Assembly: GCA_002327305.1 (NCBI GenBank)
Contig: DCUZ01000055.1
Span: forward strand, 1 to 36,838
Source of the DNA: Holophagales bacterium UBA2201
GTDB lineage: Bacteria; Acidobacteriota; Thermoanaerobaculia; UBA2201
DNA length: 36,838 nucleotides
Direction of reading: 5' to 3'
A program made the position numbers and the translations under genes. Below are positions 26,604 through 33,846 of this stretch, one piece after another. Within the stretch, counting starts at the first letter, position 1; each line of letters opens with the position of its first letter. Below the pieces are notes generated by a model. It was not told the DNA's origin. It made no database searches and worked only from the letters and a program-made list of their open reading frames with translations.

Positions 26604-27023
26604 ATGAAGCTTCAACCCCTGAAGGAGGGAAGATTCAAAGTGCTGGGAACATGCGATGACTACGGCGCTTGTCATGCCATTGATTTTCTGATGGGCTTAG
26701 GGGCAAATCTTAAGGCCCATGCAGCCCGAATAAGGCGCCTTCAGAAAACAATGGCTGAGCAAGGGATATCAAGGCTACCTGACTCGATCTGCCATAACGT
26801 GGATATCCCTGAAGAAATCTGGGAGCTCCGCACTCATAGGTTGCGCGCCTTCTTTTTCTTTGATGGAGATCATACTTTTATTTTCACAAATGGGCTCCCA
26901 AAGAAAAGAGATGAGATTCGGCCGCAGGATAAACAGATGTCGATCAATCTAAAACGGAAATATTTCCACGATCAGAGCGAGGGGAAATTGGAGTACCTGC
27001 CTGCTCTAGAGGAGGAATCATGA
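26604..27023 (+). CDS. HigB/Gp49-like toxin (RelE superfamily)
   Basis: 139 residues. The segment IWELRTHRLRAFFFFDGDHTFIFTNGLPKKRDEIRPQD matches the Gp49/HigB pattern (WELR...R..yf, strand, then F.KK..e.P), the ribosome-dependent mRNA interferase fold. Family members cleave mRNA in the ribosomal A site and slow growth unless neutralised by a HigA antitoxin. It overlaps the antitoxin gene (ATGA at 27020-27023) and is first in the operon, the reversed toxin-first order typical of higBA. Confidence 0.8.
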   Translation: MKLQPLKEGRFKVLGTCDDYGACHAIDFLMGLGANLKAHAARIRRLQKTMAEQGISRLPDSICHNVDIPEEIWELRTHRLRAFFFFDGDHTFIFTNGLPKKRDEIRPQDKQMSINLKRKYFHDQSEGKLEYLPALEEES

Positions 27024-27442
27024 GACGTAAAGTGTATAAAGAATATTTCAAGAAATTGGAACAAAGCGAATCCTATTCCTATGCCGATGCTCTGTATGCA
27101 TTCATTGAAGATTTGCATATGGCGACAGTAGAGCAAAAGATCAGCTATTCTCATCTGGCGGATAAAATAGGTAATAGTCCGACCTATATTACACGTGTAA
27201 TGAGAGGCGATTACAACCTCACCATTGATACAATGGTGAAATTAGCAAGAGCAGTTGATCTTAAGCTAAAACTAGGACTTGAGAGACCTGCATTTGAATC
27301 AAGCATCAGCTTTGGAATAGCAAAACCACAGAAGATGGAGAATGTTATTGCTTTTCCTGAAAAGAAATCGCGCATAGCCGAGGTCCGACAGCCAGAATCA
27401 AAATATGGGCTGGATGCCAAGGAGGCAGAAAATGTTGGTTAA
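27020..27442 (+). CDS. HigA-like XRE antitoxin with C-terminal chaperone-addiction-like tail
   Basis: 140 residues. A Cro/C1-type helix-turn-helix (about 40-90: YSHLADKIGNSPTYITRVMRGDYNLTI) binds the operator and, by analogy, the toxin. After the HTH comes a 45-residue unstructured tail (from RPAFESSISFGIAK). In known toxin-antitoxin-chaperone systems such a tail makes the antitoxin unstable unless a SecB-like chaperone binds it; the SecB-like gene directly downstream fits that role. Overlaps the next gene by 11 nt. Confidence 0.82.
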   Translation: MRRKVYKEYFKKLEQSESYSYADALYAFIEDLHMATVEQKISYSHLADKIGNSPTYITRVMRGDYNLTIDTMVKLARAVDLKLKLGLERPAFESSISFGIAKPQKMENVIAFPEKKSRIAEVRQPESKYGLDAKEAENVG

Positions 27443-27896
27443 ACCGCCATTGCAACTTGAGCGGCATTTTTATCCAGTAATTAATATCGCCGCGGATCCA
27501 GAGTACAAACAAAAGTCTGGACATGCCCCCCAGGCAAGTCTGAACGTCAAGCTGAATAAAATGCAATTAAAAGATAATCCGCTCCATTGGGTTGTAGAGG
27601 AGGATATTGCTGTTACCCCGGAGGAGAAAGAGGCAATCCCTTATAAATTGACTCTCAAAGTTGTAGGTCACTTTATAGTCTCTGAATCATTTGATCAAAC
27701 AAAAGTATCGGAGTTAATTGAAGTGACAGGTGGCTCCATGCTTTTTTCCGCGGCGAGAGAATTTATTCTAATGCTGACAGCCCGCGGCCCATGGCCACCT
27801 ATTACTTTGCCAACCGTCCGGATCGTACCGGATGAGCCGAAGGCGCAGGCGCCGGTGGAAAAAAAGAAGCCAAAACTAAAAAGGAAAAAGTCTTAG
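27432..27896 (+). CDS. SecB-like chaperone of a toxin-antitoxin-chaperone system
   Basis: 154 residues from ATG 27432, with AAGGAGG 6 nt upstream inside the antitoxin gene. The fold signature is in order: HFYPVINIAADPEY, paired beta strands, YKLTLKVVGHFIV, and GGSMLFSAAREFILMLTARG, then PPITLPTVRI, the last two closely following SecB (LFPxxREvIsxLtxrGgfPpxxLpPixF). The chain ends in a Pro/Lys-rich tail. Solitary SecB-like genes beside HigBA belong to TAC modules, where the chaperone protects the antitoxin. Partner assignment is inferred from operon structure. Confidence 0.82.
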   Translation: MLVKPPLQLERHFYPVINIAADPEYKQKSGHAPQASLNVKLNKMQLKDNPLHWVVEEDIAVTPEEKEAIPYKLTLKVVGHFIVSESFDQTKVSELIEVTGGSMLFSAAREFILMLTARGPWPPITLPTVRIVPDEPKAQAPVEKKKPKLKRKKS

Positions 27897-27921
27897 AAGC
27901 CCATGACAACCTGGTGAATAG

Positions 27922-29088
27922 ATGAAGACGAGGAGCGATGGCTGGAAGAGATGTCTGCTTGGAGAAGTCATAAATCTGAAAAGAGGTTATGACCTTCCCA
28001 GTCATCAACGGCAGGAAGGAACCGTTCCCATTGTTTCTTCCGCGGGAGTCACTGGGTACCATATAGAAAGCAAAGTTAAAGGGCCAGGCGTCGTAACGGG
28101 GCGTTATGGCACGCTGGGAGAGGTATTTTTCATAAGAGACGATTTCTGGCCTCTGAATACGGCGTTGTACATCCAAGATTTTAAGGGGAATGATGAGAGG
28201 TTCATCAGTTACTTCCTGAAAACGCTAAACTTCGGTAGGAAGAATGTTGCTGGGGCAGTACCAGGCGTTAACAGGAACGATCTTCACATGGTGCCTGTGA
28301 TTCTTCCTTCCCCTAAAGAACAAAAAGAAATCGCAGGCATCCTCTCAGCCTACGACGACCTGATCGAGAACAACACCCGGCGCATCAGGATATTGGAGGA
28401 GATGGCCCAGGCGATCTACCGGGAGTGGTTCGTGGAATTCCACGCCCCCGGCGTCCGTCTCCGCAAGGCCACCCCCCAGGAAAAAGCCCTCACCGGCAAA
28501 GACCGGTTTCCGGAGGGGTGGGAGATAAAGAAGATTCAAGATGCTTTCGAAACTCTTGGTGGTGGCACACCATCGACCAAAGAAGTAGCATATTGGCAGG
28601 ATGGTGAAATCAACTGGTTCAGCCCGACTGATCTAACATCAGCAGATGCTATGTTTATTGGGCCTTCTGAAAAGAAGATAACAAGATTGGGTTTGGAGAA
28701 AAGCGCGGCAAAGCTGTTCCCGCCTTATTCGGTTATGATGACCAGTCGAGCAACGATTGGTGTTGTATCCATCAATACGACAGAGGCATGCACCAACCAA
28801 GGTTTCATCACTTGCATTCCTAATGACAGGGTATCTGCCTTCCATATTTACTTCTGGATTCTGGAAAACAAGGAGAAGATCATCGCGTTAGCTTCTGGAG
28901 CTACATTCAAAGAGATTAGCCGAGGAGAATTCAGAGACTTTGATTTCATTCTACCCTCAAAAGCAGTGGAGGCCCAATTCATTGACATGGTTGAGCCAAT
29001 GGCCAAGGAAATTGAAACCCTGCTTCATTCCATCACTAATCTCCGTCAAACCCGAGATTTGCTTTTGCCCCACCTGATAAAGGGATAG
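27922..29088 (+). CDS. hsdS: Type I restriction-modification specificity subunit HsdS
   Basis: 388 residues with two target-recognition domains (about 1-140 and 195-340) separated and followed by conserved helices (PSPKEQKEIAGILSAYDDLIENNTRRI with MAQAIYREWF; VEPMAKEIETLLHSI with RDLLLPHLIKG). Each TRD binds one half of a split DNA target; the helices set their spacing and bind HsdM. Start-site context is weak. The gene is AT-richer than hsdM and lies beyond the TAC operon, so hsdM and hsdS are separated by a selfish cassette. Confidence 0.92.
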   Translation: MKTRSDGWKRCLLGEVINLKRGYDLPSHQRQEGTVPIVSSAGVTGYHIESKVKGPGVVTGRYGTLGEVFFIRDDFWPLNTALYIQDFKGNDERFISYFLKTLNFGRKNVAGAVPGVNRNDLHMVPVILPSPKEQKEIAGILSAYDDLIENNTRRIRILEEMAQAIYREWFVEFHAPGVRLRKATPQEKALTGKDRFPEGWEIKKIQDAFETLGGGTPSTKEVAYWQDGEINWFSPTDLTSADAMFIGPSEKKITRLGLEKSAAKLFPPYSVMMTSRATIGVVSINTTEACTNQGFITCIPNDRVSAFHIYFWILENKEKIIALASGATFKEISRGEFRDFDFILPSKAVEAQFIDMVEPMAKEIETLLHSITNLRQTRDLLLPHLIKG

Positions 29089-29092
29089 CCAG

Positions 29093-30937
29093 ATGAGTGA
29101 TGACGTATTTAGCGGTGAGATTAGCATATTGGCAAGCATTGATATTGATGGGCCAATCGCTAAAGCGAAGGCGCCGATTTGTGACTATTTCGCAACTCAA
29201 TTCGGGATATGCGCACAGCAAGCCAAAGATGAAAATAGTGAAGCAAAAGAAAATATCTATCGCTTTCTTCAAGCTTTAGCATCCATCAATGCAAGATATG
29301 ATACGCCGGAAATGCCCTATGGCCCCTTTTTTGAAATGGCCGGCAGGAGAGGCATAGTTCCGTCGGACCTGTCATCTAATGATCTAGCTGTAATTAGGAA
29401 AATATTAGAAATCACTAAATCTCCAGCCTTTCGTGCGAGATTACTGGATTATCTATGGGAAGTTGAAAAAGATCACAAAGCCTGTTCAGAAGCGGCTCTC
29501 TGTTCTTTAGAAGCTTCAAATATCTTATATGATCGTGATGATTGGCATCTTGCCGTGCCATTATTGGGCCGCGCTTTACATTTAGCTTCGCGACTAGGAT
29601 GGGAACAAGAAACGTTATTGAAATCAATCGAAGTAATTAAAGCCAAGACAGAAAAGCTATCCAAAGAAGGCCCTAACGCTCGATGCTATCAACTGATGAA
29701 GCTATTGGCTAAGTATGATAGAAAATATGCAGATGATTACAGGGGATTAGCAAAAGATCTTGCAACAAGAGCCAGCCATGAAGGGAAACATGGCCTCTCA
29801 AAAGGATTTTATGAAATAGAAGCAGAATGTGCAAGATTAGATAAGAAACAAGAGGATGCTAATAATGCAAAGCTTAGAGCTGCAGAAGAGAATTTAAAGG
29901 AAATAGAGGATCAAATAAAAGCCCCAGATGCCAGCCCACTTGTTACTGCGCATTTGCTAAAACAAGGATTCGAAGAACTCAGACGAGCTGGGGCTAAAAA
30001 AGAGGAACTGGATGCACTTCACCAGCGAATTCTAAAATGCCAAGAAGCAGCTCATGGTGAGATGAAGCTGTTTTCCGCGGAAGTGAATATTACTGAGATT
30101 GCCAAAAAGAATCAAGATAGTGTCCGAGACAAGGATTTCATTAAAGCACTATTTAAATATGTAATTAGCTATCCAATAGTAGATTATCAAAAGATTAGAA
30201 CTACTGTAATTGAGAATGCACAAAAGAATCCAATCGTTCATTTGATAGGCGTTACCCAGGTTGACGGCAAAGGAAGAACTATAGAGCATAGACATGGCAT
30301 CCTTGATGAGAAATATCCCGGACGAGATATAGAAATAGAAAAGGAAATGTATGCGCATTGTATTCAGTTTGATTGGTCATTTAGAGTACAAGCTTATATT
30401 GAACCAGTAAGAAGGCAGATATTCAATGATCATCATCCAACATTCAATGATCTGGGTTTCATTATCTACAACAATCCTTTTGTCCCAGAAGGCCACGAAA
30501 AGATATTTTTAAGAGGCATACATGCAGGGTTTCATGCTGATTACATGTTGGCAAGTCATTTTCTTACTCCTCAAATTGAAAATTCAGTGAAACATATCTT
30601 GGAATGCAATGGGGTGATAATATCTAATATCAATGCAGATGGCACCCAGCCTCCGAAGATGCTATCGGCATTATTGAATCACGCAAAGGCAAAGGAGATA
30701 TTGAGTGAGGATCTATGCTTTGAATTTAAAGGCCATCTAATCGAGAAATCAGGATATCGATTCAGAGATAAATTGGCCCATGGTGAAACAGGGGATGAAG
30801 AATGTTATTCGTTTGCTGCAATTAATGTATGGTGGCTAGTTCTAAGAGCATGCGTTATCCCATGCATTCAAGCATATGCCAACCCAAAGGAAATGCCTGA
30901 AGATTCAAATACTCAAGAGGAAAAAGGAGATAAGTAG
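29093..30937 (+). CDS. DUF4209-like protein with HEPN-type motif
   Basis: 614 residues, AT-rich, starting 4 nt after hsdS. The N-terminal two-thirds is helical (TPR-like pattern to about residue 290, with a charged coiled coil). The C-terminal region, ending YRFRDKLAHGETGDEECYSF, resembles DUF4209; RDKLAHG fits the Rx4H motif of HEPN ribonucleases. HEPN proteins in defence islands often act as RNases that cause abortive infection. The hsdS coupling suggests a role tied to restriction, either as effector or as a backup if restriction fails. Family assignment is by pattern only. Confidence 0.5.
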   Translation: MSDDVFSGEISILASIDIDGPIAKAKAPICDYFATQFGICAQQAKDENSEAKENIYRFLQALASINARYDTPEMPYGPFFEMAGRRGIVPSDLSSNDLAVIRKILEITKSPAFRARLLDYLWEVEKDHKACSEAALCSLEASNILYDRDDWHLAVPLLGRALHLASRLGWEQETLLKSIEVIKAKTEKLSKEGPNARCYQLMKLLAKYDRKYADDYRGLAKDLATRASHEGKHGLSKGFYEIEAECARLDKKQEDANNAKLRAAEENLKEIEDQIKAPDASPLVTAHLLKQGFEELRRAGAKKEELDALHQRILKCQEAAHGEMKLFSAEVNITEIAKKNQDSVRDKDFIKALFKYVISYPIVDYQKIRTTVIENAQKNPIVHLIGVTQVDGKGRTIEHRHGILDEKYPGRDIEIEKEMYAHCIQFDWSFRVQAYIEPVRRQIFNDHHPTFNDLGFIIYNNPFVPEGHEKIFLRGIHAGFHADYMLASHFLTPQIENSVKHILECNGVIISNINADGTQPPKMLSALLNHAKAKEILSEDLCFEFKGHLIEKSGYRFRDKLAHGETGDEECYSFAAINVWWLVLRACVIPCIQAYANPKEMPEDSNTQEEKGDK

Positions 30938-30942
30938 TAAAA

Positions 30943-31230
30943 GTGAGCCAATACTCCGAGCAAACCCTCATCGAACGCCCCGCCATCGCCCTCCTGCAGG
31001 AGATGGGCTGGGCGCACCTCAACTGCATGGAGGAAGTGTACGGGCCGGGCGGGACGCTGGGACGGGAGACGCCCAACGATGTCCTGCTGGAAAAGCGACT
31101 GGTGCGGACCATCCGGCTCCTGAACCCGGACCTTCCCGAAGCATCCATTCGTCTGGTGCTGGAGGCGCTGACCCGGGACCGCAGCGCCATGACCTTGGCC
31201 GCGACCGGAAATCTCGTGGAAAGGGGATAA
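30943..31230 (+). pseudogene. HsdR N-terminal fragment 1
   Basis: 95 residues from GTG (SQYSEQTLIERPAIALLQEM), nearly the same as the start of the full hsdR at 33847. It ends in a stop right after RDRSAMTLAATGNLVERG, 7 nt before the first fic gene. It has no palindromic insertion where the full gene has one after VYG: here VYGPGGTLGRETPNDV is continuous, giving a natural empty-site reference. Probably a truncated copy left by insertion of the fic gene with duplication of the target; a short functional peptide is not excluded. Confidence 0.75.
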
Positions 31231-31237
31231 TAGAGTC

Positions 31238-32323
31238 ATGAAATGCGATCCCAAGAAGCCCTATAACGGCCTCCCACTGTTGCCGCCCAAGGCGGCCTTG
31301 GAGACTCCGGCGGTGCTCAAGAAGGCCCTCGGCGCTGCCCGCACTCTGGCGGAGTTGAAGGGGGCCGGCCGCACGATTCCCAACCAGGCCATGTTGATCA
31401 ATACGATCACCCTCCAGGAAGCAGGGGCCAGTTCGGCGATAGAGAACATCATCACCACGGATGACGCGCTGTTCAAGGCCTTCTCGGCGGCCGAGACCGT
31501 GGAGGATCTCGCGGTCAAAGAGGTTTTACACTATCGAGAGGCGGTATGGACGGGTTTCCAAGCGGTGCTCAAGCGGCCGCTGCTGACCACCAACCTGTTT
31601 GTTTCTCTGGTCCAGACGATTAGGAAGAACCGGGCGGGAATCCGGAATACGCCCGGTACGACACTGAAGAACCCAGCCACCGGCGAAGTGGTGTACACAC
31701 CGCCGGAAGGTGAGCAGATCCTGAGGGACAAGCTCAAGAATCTGGAGGACTACATCCACGCCGACGATGGGGTGGATCCCCTGGTGAAAATGGCGGTCAT
31801 TCATTATCAGTTCGAGGCCATTCATCCATTTTCCGACGGCAACGGCAGGACGGGTCGCATCATCAACATCCTCTATCTCATTCAACAGGGTCTCCTGGAA
31901 CTGCCGGTGCTCTACATGAGCCGGGCCATCATTGAGAAGAAAAGCGAATACTATCGCCTGCTGAACAAGGTCACGCGGGACCAGGCCTGGGAACCCTGGA
32001 TCCTGTTCATGCTGGCAGCGGTCGAGCGGACCGGGCAGTTGACCCGGAACAAGATCGATGGGATTCGGGAGCTTCTGGAGACAACCCTTGTGAAGGCCAA
32101 GCAGACACTGCCCAGGCGCGTGTACTCAAAGGAATTGATCGAACTGCTTTTTCACCAACCCTATACCAAAGCGCGGTACCTGGAAGAGGCGGGCATTGCC
32201 AAGCGTCAGGCCGCATCAGGGTATTTGCACGAGTTGGAAAAGGCCGGCATCCTGAAAAGCCAGAAAATAGGGCGGGAACGGCTTTATCTGAACCGAAAGC
32301 TCTATGTGTTGCTGGCTAAATGA
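31238..32323 (+). CDS. Fic-family AMP transferase, class II, with wHTH tail
   Basis: 361 residues. The catalytic motif HPFSDGNGRTGR (about 190-201) is intact: His is the base and Asn-Gly-Arg binds the nucleotide. An N-terminal inhibitory motif SSAIENI (about 66-72) carries the Glu that blocks ATP binding in class II Fic proteins. The C-terminal part (KRQAASGYLHELEKAGILKS) resembles a winged helix that may bind DNA. Fic proteins attach AMP to Ser, Thr or Tyr of targets; in restriction islands their targets are unknown. No strong ribosome binding site is visible. Confidence 0.9.
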   Translation: MKCDPKKPYNGLPLLPPKAALETPAVLKKALGAARTLAELKGAGRTIPNQAMLINTITLQEAGASSAIENIITTDDALFKAFSAAETVEDLAVKEVLHYREAVWTGFQAVLKRPLLTTNLFVSLVQTIRKNRAGIRNTPGTTLKNPATGEVVYTPPEGEQILRDKLKNLEDYIHADDGVDPLVKMAVIHYQFEAIHPFSDGNGRTGRIINILYLIQQGLLELPVLYMSRAIIEKKSEYYRLLNKVTRDQAWEPWILFMLAAVERTGQLTRNKIDGIRELLETTLVKAKQTLPRRVYSKELIELLFHQPYTKARYLEEAGIAKRQAASGYLHELEKAGILKSQKIGRERLYLNRKLYVLLAK

Positions 32324-32412
32324 TATGTCGATGATGACGACCTATGGAATTGATATGTCGATAAAAATGCAGAAAATCGACATATTCGGAATACGTGTCG
32401 ATGCCATCGACA
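32323..32412. promoter_or_regulatory. Cluster of TGTCGAT/ATCGACA half-sites (candidate operator)
   Basis: Five copies downstream of fic1: ATATGTCGAT at 32323 and 32353, ATCGACATAT at 32376-32385 (perfect 10-bp inverted repeat with 32353-32362), TGTCGAT at 32396-32402 and ATCGACA at 32406-32412. The arrangement looks like a multi-site operator. The binding protein is unknown; the winged-helix Fic proteins are candidates (inference). Confidence 0.55.
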
Positions 32413-32444
32413 TGTTGCAAACGCCGGCGTGAAGGCATGAAATT

Positions 32445-32490
32445 GGGTAATGAGGCCCCGAATTGGGTAATTTAATGGGTAATAACCCAT
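32445..32490. promoter_or_regulatory. GGGTAAT repeats and palindrome at the start of hsdR fragment 2
   Basis: GGGTAAT at 32445, 32465 and 32477; the last two are 12 bp apart and flank a -10-like TTTAAT (32471-32476). ATGGGT-aata-ACCCAT (32475-32490) is a perfect palindrome touching the ATG. The same repeats with the same 12-bp spacing precede full hsdR. Confidence 0.55.
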
Positions 32491-32690
32491 GAGCTCCTAT
32501 TCCGAGCAGACCCTCATCGAACGCCCCGCCATCGCCCTCCTGGAGTCCATGGGCTGGGCGCACCTTATGGTTGCGGCCCGTGGGCCGCAACCACCCTCAC
32601 CCCTGACCCCTCTCCCAGGGGGAGAGGAGGCGCTGACTCGGGACCGCAGTGCCATGACCCCCGTGGCGGCGAACCGGGAACTCGAGTTCT
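32489..32690 (+). pseudogene. HsdR N-terminal fragment 2, with a palindromic element in place of about 50 codons
   Basis: Reads SSYSEQTLIERPAIALLESM, GWAHL, then switches to an element (32570-32627) and resumes at EALTRDRSAMTPVAANREL before homology to hsdR stops. Residues between HL and EALTRDR that exist in the other two copies are missing, consistent with a deletion that used the element. An open frame continues to 32764 but overlaps the second fic gene. Confidence 0.75.
32570..32627. repeat. Palindromic element in hsdR fragment 2
   Basis: GTTGCGGCCC (32570-32579), 2-nt loop, GGGCCGCAAC (32582-32591), then CCCTCACC starting at 32594 and the CCTCTCCC/GGGAGAGG core to 32627. The right GGTGAGGG arm is lost, matching the deletion on that side. 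Confidence 0.8.
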
Positions 32691-32693
32691 GGT

Positions 32694-32735
32694 TATCGGC
32701 AATATATCGGCAATCTCCTGGCAGGTTATCGGCAA
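32694..32735 (+). promoter_or_regulatory. Three phased TATCGGCAA repeats before fic2
   Basis: TATCGGCAA at 32694, 32705 and 32727: spacings of 11 and 22 bp put all copies on the same face of the helix. They end just before GGAAAGGGG and the ATG of fic2 at 32751, so they are well placed as an operator controlling fic2. Confidence 0.6.
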
Positions 32736-32750
32736 AGGAAAGGGGACGGC

Positions 32751-33800
32751 ATGAATACCCTTAAACGCTTTATGGTCGGGCTGGAGGCAATCCCCACGGC
32801 AACCTCGTGGCAGTTGACGGATCTGGGCGAGGCCAAGGGAAAGCAGCAGCTTTTCACCAGGCAGGCGCCGCAGAAACTGAAGGCGCTGCGGGAACACGCC
32901 CTGATCGAAAGCGCCGTATCCTCCAACCGGATCGAAGGGGTGGAGGTGCCTCCGAACCGGGTGCGGCCCGCGCTGTTCGGGAAGCCGCTCCTGAAAGACC
33001 GGAGCGAGGAGGAGTTGCGGGGGTATCGGCACGCGTTGGAATGGATCCACCGGGAAGGGGCGGGGATGCCGGTCACCGCGGCCACCATCCTGGAGTTGCA
33101 CCGGCTCAGCCGGGCAGGAGCGGCAGACGCCGGCCGCTATAAGGAAAAGGACGGCGACATCATCGAAAAGCATCCCGACGGCCGGGAGCGGGTGCGCTTC
33201 CGCACCGTACCGGCCGCCAAGACGCCCGGTTCGGTGGCTGATATGTTGGCGGCCTGGGCTCGGCTGGAGGAAGAGCGCCGCATTCCCGAGCTGGTGCTCA
33301 TGGCCGGGTTCAACCTGGATTTTCTCTGCATCCATCCCTTCCGGGACAGCAACGGCCGGGTGTCCCGCCTCCTTTTCCTGCTCCAAACCTACCACCTCGG
33401 GTACGAGGTCGGCCGGTACATCAGCCTGGAGCGCCTGATCGAGCAGAATAAGGAACGGTACTACGAAACGCTGGAGATCTCCTCACAGAATTGGCACGAG
33501 GGGAAACATGATCCCTGGCCCTATGTGAATTATCTGCTGTTCATCCTGATGGAGGCGTATCGGGAATTCGAGTCCCGCCTGGGACAGCTCAAAGAAGCGC
33601 GCGGCGCCAAGACGGAAGTGGTGCTGGCTGTCATCCGCGGCATGCGGGGCCGGTTCAAGGTCGCCGAACTGGTGGCGGCCTGCCCCGGCGTGAGCATGGA
33701 CATGATCCGGCTGGTGCTGAAGGACCTGCGTCGGGACGGGCGCGTGGAATGCCTCGGACGCGGCAAGAACGCCGAGTGGGAGCGCAAGGGAAAATGGTGA
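32751..33800 (+). CDS. Fic-family protein with variant HPFRDSNGR motif
   Basis: 349 residues. The Fic motif reads HPFRDSNGRVSR (about 197-208): the usual Gly after Asp is Ser, while the catalytic His, Asn and Arg are kept. The N-terminal inhibitory motif SSNRIEG (about 56-62) is present. An N-terminal DUF4172-like helical segment (SWQLTDLGEAKGKQQLFTRQ) precedes, and a C-terminal winged helix (FKVAELVAACPGVSMDMIRL) follows, so it is a Fic with DNA-binding potential. It differs clearly from the first Fic, so the two are separate acquisitions. Probable AMP transferase; target unknown. Confidence 0.9.
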   Translation: MNTLKRFMVGLEAIPTATSWQLTDLGEAKGKQQLFTRQAPQKLKALREHALIESAVSSNRIEGVEVPPNRVRPALFGKPLLKDRSEEELRGYRHALEWIHREGAGMPVTAATILELHRLSRAGAADAGRYKEKDGDIIEKHPDGRERVRFRTVPAAKTPGSVADMLAAWARLEEERRIPELVLMAGFNLDFLCIHPFRDSNGRVSRLLFLLQTYHLGYEVGRYISLERLIEQNKERYYETLEISSQNWHEGKHDPWPYVNYLLFILMEAYREFESRLGQLKEARGAKTEVVLAVIRGMRGRFKVAELVAACPGVSMDMIRLVLKDLRRDGRVECLGRGKNAEWERKGKW

Positions 33801-33803
33801 ATT

Positions 33804-33841
33804 AGGTAATAACTCCCAATATGGGTAATATAATGGGTAAT
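33804..33841 (+). promoter_or_regulatory. hsdR promoter with GGGTAAT repeats around the -10 box
   Basis: TATAAT (33829-33834) lies between GGGTAAT at 33823 and GGGTAAT at 33835, a 12-bp direct repeat as before fragment 2, with AGGTAAT at 33804. A factor binding the repeats would block or guide polymerase. The GTG start is at 33847. Confidence 0.6.
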
Positions 33842-33846
33842 AGACC

